DNA of 64,000 bases from Ascaphus truei (lineage: Eukaryota > Chordata > Amphibia > Anura > Ascaphidae): the NCBI GenBank assembly GCA_036426205.1, contig CM071570.1:71104995-71168994 (forward strand), written 5' to 3'. The notes below the pieces were generated by a model that was given only the letters and a program-made list of their open reading frames with translations, ran no database searches and had not been told where the DNA came from. How positions within the stretch are numbered: position 1 is the first letter of the stretch; every line of letters starts with the position of its first letter. Shown here in pieces: positions 54,105 through 64,000 of this stretch. The position numbers and the translations under genes are program-made.

Positions 54105-54310
54105 TTCATGTAATCAGTACTATTTTTTAATTTTAGATTTGAATCTGTGTTTGACTGCTTTGCCTTTTAAGCCGAGGTGACATACTTTGAGAAAAGCACA
54201 ATGGCAAATAGTAGTGGATATGCCATGGACATGGGGGCAGATTTATTGGTGATACATTTGGAAATTTTAGAACCTCTCCAAAATATAGCGCAGCACCAGG
54301 TCAATATTTA
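54105..54310 (+). repeat. Direct repeat, copy 2 (partner at 51.6 kb)
   Basis: Starts CATTCATGTAATC immediately after the TSD and ends AGGTCAATATTT; about 25 bp longer than copy 1 because of GCACAATGGCAAATAGTAGT. Confidence 0.8.
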
Positions 54311-54887
54311 AAGGTTAGCACTATGAATGTGCAAAAAAAATGTGTGCAATGATTGAACCTTGCTCTTATCTTGCACTGCAACAGTGCAATTAATCTCCAA
54401 GGTGCAATTTGTACACACTAAAACAGGGGGAATCGGCACCGTTCATAAAACTTTGCCTAGCATTAGAAGAATAATCTTGACATTTAATAATATCAGCAGA
54501 TAAGGAAATTAGTGAAATGTGACATAGCTCACATTGTTATTAAGCCCTTCAGTGCTAGAAAAGTCTGCAAAAAAAGCAATCCGGGCTTCTCCAGCACAAC
54601 ATTTTGTTTTGGACTGTGGATTCAGGGGCACACAAGGGGAAAGAGATTTTGCTAGAAACGCCTACAACAATTCACTGCAGTCTTTTCCAGTATGAAATGC
54701 TTTGCTGGACTGTGGATTCAGGGGATTCAGGGGCCCACAGGGGGAAACAGATTGTAAGGGCCACTAAAGGGCCATATAATAAAAAAGAGTTAGTGCAGGC
54801 CTTTAATGTAAGCATACAGTACATACACGCTCATACGTGCATGCATACATACAGAAACCCATTCATCCATACACGTATGAAGGCATA
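54311..54887. other. Unclassified stretch with about 105-bp duplication
   Basis: TGGACTGTGGATTCAGGGG occurs at 54609 and 54712, each followed by CACA(C/G)-(A)GGGGGAAA-type sequence, showing a tandem duplication. No gene recognised. Confidence 0.45.
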
Positions 54888-55955
54888 AACAGTCATGTGA
54901 AAAAGAAAGTACACCCTCTTTGAATTCTATGGTTTTACATATCAGGACATAATAATATCCTTAGCAAGTCTTAAAATTAGGTAAATACAACCTCAGATGA
55001 ACCTCTGTATTACATATTACACTGTGTCATGATTTATTTAACAAAAATAAAGCCAAAATGGAGAAGCCATGGGGCAAAAACTAAGTACACCTTATGATTC
55101 AATAGCTTGTAGAACCACCTTTAGCAGCAATAACTTGAAGTAATCGTTTTCTGTATGACTTTATCAGTCCCTCACATCGTTGTGGAGGAATTTTGGCCCA
55201 CTCTTCTTTACAACGTTGCTTCAGTTCATTGAGGTTTGTGGGCATTTGTTAATGCACAGCTCTCTTAAGGTCCAGCCACAGCATTTCAATCAGGTTGAGG
55301 TCTGGACTTTGACTGGGCCATTGCAACACCTTGATTCTTTTTTTTTCAGCCATTCTTTTGTAGATTTGCTGGTGTGCTTGGGATTATTGTCCTGTTGCAT
55401 GACCCAATTTCAGCCAAGCTTTAGCTGTCGGACAGATGGCCTCACATTTGACTCTAGAATACTTTGGTATACAGAGGTGTTCTTGGTCGACTCAATGATT
55501 GCAAGGTTCCCAGGTCCTGTGGCTTCAAAACAAGCCAAATCATCACCCATCCACCACCATGCTTGACAGTTGGTATGAGGTGTTTGTGCTGATATGTGTG
55601 TTTGGTTTTCGCCAAACGTGGCGCTGTGCATTATGGCCAAACATCTCCACTTGGTCTCATCTCTCCAAAGGACATTTTTCCAGAAGTCTTGTGATTTGTT
55701 CAGATGCCACTTTTCAACCCTAAGCCGTGCTGCCATGTTTTTTTTAGAGAGAAGAGGCTTTCTCCTGGCAACCCTTCCAAACAAACCATGCTTGTTCAGT
55801 CTTTTTCTAATTGTACTGTCATTAACTTTAATATTTAACATGCTAACTGAGGCCTGTGTTGTCTGAGATGTAACTCTTGGGTATTTTGCAATTTCTCTTA
55901 GCATTGCACGGTCTGACTTGGCGTGAATTTGCTGGGATGTCCACTCCTGGAAAAA
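54888..55955 (-). mobile_element. Tc1-like transposon, cut by a Gypsy element
   Basis: Left end CAGTCATGTGAAAAAGAAAG followed by TACACCCTCTTTG is a typical Tc1-like TIR. The minus strand codes most of a transposase up to 55938. At 55956 the sequence switches abruptly to a Gypsy LTR, within the N-terminal third of the transposase. The missing 5' part and other TIR should lie beyond the Gypsy and PLE insertions, outside the window. Confidence 0.85.
55099..55938 (-). pseudogene. Tc1-like transposase, N-terminally interrupted
   Basis: Minus strand. Visible in order: end of the paired-like DNA-binding region (REIAKYPRVTSQTTQASVS, then TIRKRLNKHGLFGRVARRKP); catalytic Asp in WRDETKW; second Asp in [12 protein letters not shown]; and Glu in [13 protein letters not shown]. 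It ends GGSTSY before TGA at 55099-55101. An in-frame TGA sits near 55413, and an A-run near 55340 shifts the frame between the second and third catalytic residues. The first residues are replaced by Gypsy LTR sequence, so any longer open frame past 55950 is a chimera. Not functional. Confidence 0.88.
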
Positions 55956-56958
55956 TGTAATGCCTGTATGCCCGCAGACCTGGCCAGTCCCCAGTACTGA
56001 GGTGGGTAAGGTTATAACACGCACCCACAGTAGTGAGGGCGTGCCCGGAGTGTGGTAATGCGTTGCCGGGCCTGTTGAGAAAGGGTTAACGTATACTTGC
56101 AACGTCCAGGATGCCAGAGTTTGGATAGTAATGTCCGTGTGCCAGAGTTCAGGGGTTATAGAGAGCAGCGTGGTGATGTCCGTAAGCCAGTGTTCAAGGA
56201 TTGGAGAAGGCAACGTAGTAGTATCCGAATACAGTGTTCAAGGGCAGGAGAAAGCAGGGTAATCCAATTCAAAGCAGAGCTCAAGCCAGGGAGATCCAAA
56301 GGTAAGCAGGGATAGGAACCAGCCCTGAAAGAGACAGGAGAGGCAAGCATAGAGACTGCACACACAGGGGTCACAAGAAGCTATGCAGAGCAATGAGCTA
56401 GAGGACAGACAGGGATTATAAAGGAGGGAGCACCAATGGGAGAGGAAGGAGGAGCAGAGGGTTGAGTGAGAGGTTGCAGGGATAGGTCAGAAGGAGCAAG
56501 GGAGGAGAAAGGTGAATCACAAAGGGATATGGCTTGTACGCTATGGGAGGCGGAGCCAGTTCTCTGGGAAGGCCTATACCTGGAGCGTGTGCGCGCGCCC
56601 TCTGTAAGGGTTGGATGTGCGTGCACAGTGTGTGCCAGGGAGCGCGAGGCATGGGGCACTTGCCAAGGAAGGCGAGAGAGCAGGAGAAGCGACCGAAGGA
56701 GGTAATGTGGCAGGTGGGGAAATAGAGGGATGCCGCAAGCTGTGAGTGCTGCGGAGGGGATCGGGTGCCTGGTGAGGTGTGCGCACCTCGCGGGGAACGC
56801 ACGTGACAGCTGGACGCGCGTCCGGGCAAGTCACAGATGAACGAGTGCAGGAGGAAGAAGGGACAGATGGACGAGGAGGCGAGGGAGGAATGTCAGAGGC
56901 AGAGGGAGCAGGGGTGACGGGGAGACATTGGGAAGCATGAATCCCCTGAACCGTCACA
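55956..56958 (-). repeat. 3' LTR of chromodomain Gypsy element
   Basis: 1003 bp. On the minus strand it begins TGTGACGGTTCAGGGG, right after the purine tract, and ends GGCATTACA against the Tc1 sequence; ends are TG...CA. GC-rich centre (GCGTGTGCGCGCGCCC) and TATAA-like sequence near 56415. Open frames in it are chance. The five bases outside (AAAAA, 55951-55955) would be the TSD; the other copy lies outside the window. Confidence 0.85.
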
Positions 56959-56974
56959 GTATCCCCCCCTTGAG
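56959..56974 (-). promoter_or_regulatory. Polypurine tract of Gypsy element
   Basis: Minus strand CTCAAGGGGGGGATAC directly before the LTR's TGTGACGG, the usual plus-strand primer position. Confidence 0.8.
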
Positions 56975-56996
56975 GATCGATCTCCGGACGATCCTT

Positions 56997-59253
56997 CTAT
57001 GGCTTCTGGGGGAATTTCCGATGAAATTGCCAGAGGAGTTTGGGAGCGTGAATGTGACGAGAAGGAATCCAGGAACGCTCCTCTGGACCATAACACTTCC
57101 AGTGAATGAGGAACTGTAACTTGTTTCTGGAACAACGAGAATCGATAATGGAGTGAACCTCATATTCCTGCTGTCCGTGAATGGTCACAGGATTGGGTTT
57201 TCGGGAACGATCCGGGAAATGAGCGCTTTGGATAACTGGTTTGAGTAATGATACATGGAACACAGACGGAATCCTCATGGTGGGAGGGAGTGCCAACCAG
57301 TATGCGACCTGATTGATCCTCTCAAGGATCTTAAAGGGGCCCAAGAATCTCAGGGATAATTTCAGAGACGGGGTCTTCAGCCTTATATTTTTTGGGGATA
57401 ACCACACTCTGTGTCTCCGGGTTCAATCGAAGGGCCCGGTTGGTGTCGTCGATCTGCCTTTGTTTTTTGTCTTGAGACGCAGTTTGTTGAGTTTTAAGAA
57501 TCTTCCTCCAAGAGTTTTGAAGAGTAGAGACATGAGAATCTGCTGCAGGAACACCAGACGGGAGGGAGGAGAGGGGAAGACTGCTAGGGTGGAATTCAAA
57601 ATTAATGAAGAAAGAGGACTCTTGTGTAGATTCATTTTTAATAGAGTTAATTGCAAACTCGGCCCAAAGTAATAGATCCACCCAGTTGTCTTGAGATTCG
57701 GAGACGAAACATCTGAGATACTGCTCTAACTGATTCATTCTTTCTGTTTGACCGTTGGTCTGAGGGTGGTATCCAGAAGAAAATAGAAGGGAAATCCCAA
57801 GTCTCTGGGAAAACGCACGCCAAAATTTAGAGATGAATTGAGAACCTCTGTTAGAAACAATAGAAATAGGAACACCGTGTAATCTGAAAATTTCCTTAGA
57901 TAAAATATCGGCCAAAGTAGCAGAATTAGGGAGGCCCTTGAGGGGTATAAAGTGTGAATGATTGGAAAATCTATCCCCTACAACAAGAATGGTATTCATT
58001 CCTTTAGAATTGGGAAGCTCGACAATAAAGTCCACAGAGATGTGTTTCCAAGGTTGCTCCGGAATGGGAAGAGGCATGAGGAGACCAGAAGGTTTGTGAT
58101 GGGTGGATTTACTCTGGGCACAGACCGGACAAGCTCTGGTGAAATCAATATTGTCCTTGTTCATCTTAGGCCACCAAAATGTCCGTTTAATAAGATCCAC
58201 TGTCCTCTTGAAGCCTGGATGACTGGCCGATCTAGAAGAATGTTCCCAAAGTAAAATCTTGTGGCGAAACCGTGGAGCTGCGTATAAGCGTCCCTCTGAT
58301 ACCCTGAACCTGCTGGGAATGTGAACCTGGGCTTTGTTGATTTCATCCAACACATCGAAATTATTGGCAGAGATTATGCACTTGGCAGGAAGAATCGGTT
58401 CCGTGGATTCATTAGATTCGTTCTCCGTGGCGAACTGGCGAGAGAGAGCGTCCGCTTTGATATTTTTGGTACCGGGAATATAAGAAATGGTATAGTTGAA
58501 ACGAGAGAAAAATAGTGACCAACGAGCCTGACGAGATCCTAATCGTCGAGCCCCCTCAATATACAGTAAATTTTTGTGATCGGGGAGGATGGCAATAGGC
58601 TGCTTGGTGTCTTCGAGGAGATGCCTCCATTCCTGAAGAGCCAATTTAATGGCCAATAGCTCAAGATTCCCAACATCATAATTTCTCTCGGCTGACGAGA
58701 ATTTCCGAGAGAAAAAACCACAGGGATTGAGCTTCTCCTGGGGAGAGAATCTCTGAGAGAGAAATGCACCGGCTCCCACATCAGTGGCGTCAACTTCTAA
58801 CGTGAAGGGAAGCGAAGTATCTGGATGTCGTAGGATGGGTGCAGAGACGAAGGCCTTTTTGAGAAACTCAAAGGCGTCAATGGCTTTGGGAGACCAAGTC
58901 GTAGGATCAGCACCCTTCTTAGTCAAGGCTGTGATGGGTAAGGCAATGGTAGAAAAATTACGGATGAACTTCCTGTAATAATTGGCAAAGTCAAGGAAGC
59001 GTTGCACGGCCTTGAGAGAATTCGGCAGCGGCCAGTCGAGGACAGACTTCACTTTCTCTGGGTCCATAGAAAAACCTTGGTTAGAGATAATATAGCCTAG
59101 GAAGGCTGTGGAAGTCTGATGGAACAAACATTTCTCCATTTTAGCGTAGAGGTAATTAGCACGAAGCCTAGAGAGGACCAGTTTGGTATGGCGAATGTGC
59201 TCCTCTAAATCCTTAGAGAAAATGAGAATGTCATCCAAATATACGATAACAAA
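56997..59253 (-). pseudogene. Ty3/Gypsy (chromovirus) pol: RT end, RNase H, integrase, chromodomain
   Basis: Minus strand. Starts at the RT catalytic box YLDDILIFSKD (about 59240). Next are RNase H (LEVDATDVGAGAFLSQ, LELLAI, LPDHKNLLYI) and the integrase HHCC finger (HSSRSASHPG ... CPVCAQSK). The integrase core has Asp in SVDFIVELP, Glu in GQTERMNQ and, where SDRG is expected, SNRG (IVSNRGSQF), so the second catalytic Asp is Asn. After a frame change near 57350 come the GPF module (RFLGPFKILERIN, VFHVSLLKP) and a chromodomain (EYEVHSIIDSRC, LIHWKCYGPEERSWIP) to a stop at 56997. Such chromodomains steer integration to chromatin. Everything upstream of YLDD (gag, protease, most RT) is cut off near 59253 by the PLE. 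Defective. Confidence 0.93.
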
Positions 59254-60015
59254 TTAGAAAGAAATGGAATAAACTGCGCCCAAAGTCCTACTGTATAGTC
59301 TTTGTTTTCAGTCCCTCACAGAGTGTGATTACGCAGCCCAAGTCTCTCAGAGGTGATTCCCCAACCTCTGTAGTGATTTTAGAAAAGGGAGAAGGGGGGG
59401 ATCCTCACGCGCGCTGCTCCACTCTTGACTCCAGGACACATCCAAATTTAAAGGAGAGATGGGGGACCACAATCAGGGATAATTCAATATATGTGAACAA
59501 TATCCTTTCAGAAAATGGGAGGGAGGAAACACACTTACATAAGGTGTCTGGTCCCTGTGTTGGGCTGATCCTCTGGTGCAGATGGTGGGGGGAAGGGGGA
59601 AGAGAGGGAAACCCCTTGATGGTTCCTCAAAAATAGGGAAGAGAAGGGAAAAAATAGTGTAATAAAGTTTATTAACAGAAATAAAAAAGAGATTAAAAAC
59701 TCACAAGCGGCCAAATAAAATTGGCATATAGAGGAGATATGTCCAGACTTCACAGAGCGGCCCTCTGGTAGATGGGTAGTCTCTTGTGTCCTCCGTTTCA
59801 GCTGGCAGGGTCTTTAGAAGGTGTGTGAAGACCAGTGGGTAGCAGGGGGGATCTCCAAAAGCCTGTGCACGGCCTGTGTCTCCCTCCGTCTGCTTCCCTG
59901 CACACACACTCCTTCCACAGCTTCCGTCCCTCCGCGCATGCGCTCCGGTCGAGATGCTGGCCAAAACTGAAAATGCTCCTTCCCCTCTGTATGGTGGCCT
60001 GTGATGTCCAAAAAC

Positions 60016-60051
60016 CGTCAGACGTGTTTCGCATTAGCTTCCTCAGTGACG
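60016..60051 (-). ncRNA. Hammerhead-like motif, left arm
   Basis: Minus strand: CGTCA, CTGAGGA, extra A, helix II GC-TAAT-GC, GAAA, CACGTC, TGACG. Helix I is a perfect 5 bp and the triplet is GTC, the preferred hammerhead cleavage site. The ACGCGT palindrome has decayed to ACACGT. Confidence 0.6.
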
Positions 60052-60542
60052 TAAGTGCATACGGGGTAGCAAACACCTTTTATATCCTACGAACTCGAGA
60101 TTAAACCAATGCTTGCTGGTTCATTACATAAAATATACTCAGATGTACTAAAATGCTATATTGCGGCTTGCAGCTTCTTTGTTTGAACTTTAAAGCTTGA
60201 ATTGCCACATAAAAATTCAAACCTGACATTGATAAATAACTTAAATATTATACACATAGCTTGAATAAAATGCAGTAAAATTGACCTATATATTTGATTT
60301 AGAACATAGCAGCTGGATAATAAAAGCTTTTCCATGATTGGTGATTCATACACTTGTTAGGGAGGTTTTTGACATAAGATCCCATAGGGTAAAAATCCTC
60401 ATATATTTTACCTAGTAGTCTCTTAACTGGGATTCCTTGCACATATATATTTAGCAACCTTTTGTCTACTTTCTCCCTTTCTGCCTTTGCTCATTAAAAT
60501 GTTTAATAAGTATTGTGGATGTTAAAAGAGTAATGGTTTGAA

Positions 60543-61094
60543 CTATAAAAAGGCGGTCACTTCCATTTCTAGGTTTAACCCCTTTGGTGCTAGGGTCTGG
60601 AGAGTGAAAATCCAAAAGGATTCTCTTTTGTTTAACTTTTGGATGTAATCTCCTCCTCTCCAGTCTTTTTTAACTTGTTCTATACCATAGAATTTCAAAC
60701 ACGCAGGGTTTTTGTTATGTTTGTCCTTATAGTGGTTTGATACACTGTGTGTCTCTAAACCATTTTTTATATTCCTTATATGTTCTCCTACTCGTGTTTT
60801 CAATTTGCGTATGGTCCTCCCCACATACTGCAAATTGCAACCGCATTGTAGTACATATACTATGCCCTTGCTATCGCACGTTATGTGTGATTTAATGGTA
60901 TATTCAATCTTTGACACATTACAGTTAAAAGAGATAGTTTTTGTATTTGATATTAAATTATTTTTACAGGCCTTGCAATTTAAACATCTTTTAAAGCCTT
61001 TGGACAATTGATCTAACCAGCAGTGATTTTGTTTAGGAGGTAAGAAACTTGGCACTAACTTCTGTTTTATGTTCGGTGCTTTAGAAAAAATCAC
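60543..61094 (-). pseudogene. GIY-YIG endonuclease domain, inverted arm copy
   Basis: 183-residue open frame on the minus strand: linker with IKQKLVPSFLPP, a Cys cluster CLNCKACKNN, GIY-YIG core GIVYVLQCGCNLQYVGRT, conserved Arg/Glu segment (KTRVGEHIRNIKNG), and the typical ending ESFWIFTLQTLAPKGLN. It is intact as a domain but has no reverse transcriptase in cis on this strand, being part of the inverted arm. It differs from the plus-strand copy at 62735-63286 by only a few residues. Confidence 0.9.
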
Positions 61095-61311
61095 AGCAGG
61101 TTTATCCCCAATAATTCCTTTAAGTAGTTGATTCTGTTTTAAAACATGCCAATGCTTTTTTTAAATGGCTTCTATTTGCCTTGACTGTGTACTAAAAGTT
61201 GTAATAAAAGGTATAAAATTATCAGATTGGTTTTGTATTCTCTTATTGTTATACACCAACATATCAGTTCTATTAAGGTCTCCTACTTTTTTAACAGCAT
61301 TGTCAATAACA

Positions 61312-62680
61312 GACAGGTAGGAGAAAAGAAAAATAGAGTTAGACCGAATCTAACAATGAAAGAAAGAGAGGTCTTGGAGGGTCTTTCTGAAAATAAGGAA
61401 GTGGTAATAAAACCGGCAGACAAAGGGGGAGGGGTAGTCATCCTAAACACCCCAGATTATATAGAAGAAGCAGAAAGGCTGTTGGACGACACAGGGACAT
61501 ATATGAAGCTAAAATCAAACCCAAGCACTGCTTACACTCAAGAACTGACAGAATTGTTAGATGAAGGCCTTGATAAGGGAATCCTTCTAAAGAAAGAGTA
61601 TGATTTTATTAAGACAGAGAACCCAAGAATGCCGGTCTTTTATTATCTACCGAAACTACATAAATCCCTAGAAAAGCCCCCCGGGAGACCAATAATATCC
61701 GGGATTGGTTCCTTGACCCAGAACTTTTCAGCATATATAGACACACTACTGCAGCCAGCAGTGAAAAAACTGCCATCCTACTTAAAGGACACAACTCAGG
61801 TCATACAATTACTAGAAAATGTGGTGTGGAAACCTGACTTTCTGCTGGCAACGTGTGACATCACGTCACTCTACACGTGCATAGATCATGTGCAGGGATG
61901 TGATGCTGTGCTATATTGTCTGGAGAAGCACTTACAATTGGATCCATTACAGCTGAACTTCTTGATAGATGGAATTAAGTTCATTCTTAACCACAATGTA
62001 TTTTGGTTTGGAGGTGCTTTTTATCTGCAAAAACAAGGGACCGCAATGGGCACCAGGTTTGCTCCCAGTTATGCAAATTTATTCCTAGGCTGGTGGGAAG
62101 ATCACGTTATCTGGCCCACCGAGTCCTGGGTAGCAAACCTGGTGCTCCTGAAACGCTACAATGATGATATTATCATCATATGGAAAGGGGACCCTCAGTC
62201 ACTCCAAACCTTTTTTGATAGCATCAACAATAACGGTTTTAACCTAAATTTTACTTATAACATCAGAACAACACAAGTAATATTTTTAGACTTGAAATCT
62301 TTGTTGAAACGGGAAAGATCTACACAAGAACACACTTTAAACCGGTCAATTGTAATAACTTTATTAAGGCAGATAGTTGCCACAAAAAGAATTGGCTGGA
62401 TAATGTCCCTTACGGCGAATTTAGACGCCTGAAGCGCAATTGCACAAAGCAGAGTGACTATGAAAAGCAAATTGTACCTATGAAAAAGAGGTTCCTGGAG
62501 AAGAATTACAAAGCATCTGTTATTGACAATGCTGTTAAAAAAGTAGGAGACCTTAATAGAACTGATATGTTGGTGAATAACAATAAGAGAATACAAAACC
62601 AATCTGATAATTTTATACCTTTTATTACAACTTTTAGTACACAGTCAAGGCAAAGAGAAGCCATTTAAAAAAAACATTGG
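61312..62680 (+). pseudogene. Penelope-like reverse transcriptase, 5' truncated and frameshifted
   Basis: Starts at the arm junction; earlier residues of the open frame (from 61227) come from the inverted arm. Blocks visible: VVIKPADKGGGVVIL, YYLPKLHKSLEKPPGRPI, CDITSLYTCIDH (first catalytic Asp), QGTAMGTRFAPSYANLF and YNDDIIIIW (catalytic YxDD), then VIFLDL. This is the PLE type of RT, related to telomerase. A frame change near 62290 leads to a different frame ending with NVPYGEF-type and KKRFLEKNYKASVID sequence, and a slip in the A-run near 62668 separates it from the endonuclease. The N-terminal part of the PLE protein is missing. It copies element RNA onto nicked DNA in intact relatives; here it is defective. 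Confidence 0.93.
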
Positions 62681-62734
62681 CATGTTTTAAAACAGGATCA
62701 ACTACTTAAAGGAATTATTGGGGATAAACCTGCT

Positions 62735-63286
62735 GTGATTTTTTCTAAAGCACCGAACATAAAACAGAAGTTAGTGCCAAGTTTCTTACCTCCTAAACAA
62801 AAACAGTGCTGGTTAGATCAATTGTCCAAAGGCTTTAAAAGATGTTTAAATTGCAAGGCCTGTAAGAATAATTTAATATCAAATACAAAAACTATCTCTT
62901 TTAACTGTAATGTGTCAACGATTGAATATACCATTAAATCACACATAACGTGCGATAGCAAGGGCATAGTATATGTACTACAATGCGGTTGCAATTTGCA
63001 GTATGTGGGGAGGACCATATGCAAATTGAAAACACGAGTAGGAGAACATATAAGGAATATAACAAATGGTTTAGAGACACACAGTGTATCAAACCACTAT
63101 AAGGACAAACATAACAAAAACCCTGCGTGTTTGAAATTCTATGGTATAGAACAAGTTAAAAAAGACTGGAGAGGAGGAGATTACATCCAAAAGTTAAACA
63201 AAAGAGAATCCTTTTGGATTTTCACTCTCCAGACCCTAGCACCAAAGGGGTTAAACCTTGAAATGGAAGTGACCACATTTTTATAG
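62735..63286 (+). pseudogene. GIY-YIG endonuclease domain, forward copy
   Basis: 183 residues following the RT: CLNCKACKNN cluster, GIVYVLQCGCNLQYVGRT core, KTRVGEHIRNITNG, ending FWIFTLQTLAPKGLN and TAG at 63284-63286. Open in itself but disconnected from the RT by a frame slip near 62668. In PLEs the domain nicks the target for priming. Nearly identical to the inverted copy at 60543-61094, which indicates that both arms are about the same age or exchange sequence. Confidence 0.92.
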
Positions 63287-63777
63287 TTCAAACCATTACT
63301 CTTTTAACATCCATAATACTTTTTAAACATTTTAATGAGTAGAGGCAGAAAGGGAGAAAGTAGACAAAAGGTTGCTAAATATATATGTGCAAGGAATCCC
63401 AGTTAAGAGACTACCAGGTAAAACATATGAGGATTTTTACCCTATGGGACCTTATGTCAAAAACCTCCCCAACAAGTGTATGAACCACCAATCATGGAAA
63501 AGCTTTTATTATCCAGTTGCTATGTTCTAAATCAAATGTATAGGTCAATTTTACTGCATTTTATTCTGGCTATGTGTATAATTATTAAGTTATTTATCAA
63601 TGCCAGGTTTGAATATTTATGTGGCAATTCAAGCTTTAAAGTTCAAACAAAGAAGCTGCAAGCCGCAATATAGCATTTTAGTACATCTGAGTATATTTTA
63701 TGTAATGAACCAGCAAGCATTGGGTTAATCTCGAGTTCGTAGGATATAAAAGGTGTTTGCTACCCCGTATGCACTTA

Positions 63778-63813
63778 CGTCACTGAGGAAGCTAATGCGA
63801 AACGCGTCTGACG
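63778..63813 (+). ncRNA. Hammerhead-like motif, right arm (best copy)
   Basis: CGTCA (63778-63782), CTGAGGA (63783-63789), extra A, helix II GC-TAAT-GC, GAAA (63799-63802), CGCGTC, TGACG (63809-63813). Helix I perfect over 5 bp; GTC cleavage triplet present; ACGCGT is self-complementary and could pair between two RNAs to form helix III. Of all copies here this keeps the most hammerhead features. Confidence 0.7.
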
Positions 63814-64000
63814 GTTTTTGGACATCACAGGCCACCATACAGAGGGGAAGGAGCATTTTCAGTTTTGGCCAGCATCTCGACCGGAGCGCATGCGCGGAGG
63901 GACGGAAGCTGTGGAAGGAGTGTGTGTGTAGGGAAGCAGACGGAGGGAGGCACAGGCCGTGCACAAGCTTTTGGAGATCCCCCCTGCTACCCACTGGTCT

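Larger units (their letters stand above)
59254..64000 (+). mobile_element. Penelope-like element with inverted arms, runs off the window
   Basis: Left arm 59254-61307 is an inverted partial copy, its mapped part (59815-61307) mirroring 62516-64000. The forward copy runs from about 61310 (reverse transcriptase) through 63286 (GIY-YIG) into the right arm. Mirrored words: TTGTCAATAACAGA at 61295 against TCTGTTATTGACAA at 62516; GACCAGTGGGTAGCAGG at 59829 against the last bases CCTGCTACCCACTGGTC. It sits in the RT region of the Gypsy element. The same layout, inverted arm then forward copy, occurs at 25.8 kb. Confidence 0.9.

Noticed and set aside
55410..56213. 267-residue minus-strand frame as one protein
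   Set aside because: Its first third is Gypsy LTR and the rest is Tc1 transposase; the join is the insertion junction at 55955/55956.
57331..59238. Long open frame as a possible host gene
   Set aside because: It contains RNase H, HHCC and integrase blocks and is cut at the RT YLDD box; it is Gypsy pol.
61227..61311. N-terminus of the RT frame
   Set aside because: These residues come from the inverted arm: the same peptide appears on the minus strand at 62602-62520. They are not part of the RT.

Overview
The window looks like repeat-rich vertebrate DNA, most likely from an amphibian (frog). The evidence is the mixture of element types: Penelope-like retroelements (PLEs) with GIY-YIG endonuclease and hammerhead-like motifs, Tc1-like transposons with frog/fish-type ends, a chromodomain Ty3/Gypsy element, and piggyBac and hAT relics, in AT-rich DNA dotted with TACAGTAC-like words. 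This is inference from element types; the species cannot be named. I see no host protein-coding gene, rRNA or tRNA. Every recognisable protein segment belongs, or probably belongs, to a mobile element, and all are broken.

Layout. 0-1.4 kb: minus-strand relic ending in a BEN-like domain, with two coding tandem repeats. 1.9-3.0 kb: diverged direct duplication. 3.0-3.7 kb: terminal-inverted-repeat (TIR) element with a second element inserted in it; an unfilled copy at 47.2 kb proves the insertion. 4.4-5.9 kb: foldback element. 5.9-14.3 kb: very large modular palindrome built from modules I call A, B, C and D, with another copy at 20.1-21.3 kb. 15.5-18.9 kb: LTR retrotransposon with both LTRs but no recognisable gag or pol. 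21.3-21.7 kb: Tc1 end. 23.6-24.5, 25.8-29.0 and 42.3-43.5 kb: three separate palindromic insertions, each bounded by an exact 13-15 bp target-site duplication (TSD). The 25.8 kb one is a PLE with a GIY-YIG domain. 29.3 kb: hAT relic. 33.6 kb: MITE. 36.5 kb: minisatellite open on both strands. 37.6-39.3 kb: full-length Tc1-like element. 39.9-40.5 kb: probable LINE 3' end. 42.1 kb: Myb/SANT-like fragment. 43.5-45.8 kb: about 420 bp tandem repeat interrupted by a TIR element full of GT-rich repeats. 46.1-46.7 kb: piggyBac relic. 53.7-54.1 kb: 346 bp insertion with a 15 bp TSD.

The last 9 kb is a stack of three insertions: a Tc1-like element (from 54.9 kb) is cut by a chromodomain Gypsy element (from 55.956 kb), which is cut by a PLE (from about 59.25 kb) that runs off the window. 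The PLE carries reverse transcriptase and GIY-YIG domains flanked by inverted arms.

The most interesting signals are: (1) the repeated palindromic architecture of the PLE-type insertions; (2) hammerhead-ribozyme-like motifs in the arms or at the centre of the two PLEs and the 42.3 kb palindrome, plus one in the 14.3 kb repeat, all sharing one extra A next to the core; and (3) the 8 kb modular palindrome with a recurrent 50-55 bp hairpin. These are sequence readings without database searches; family names below the superfamily level are deliberately withheld.
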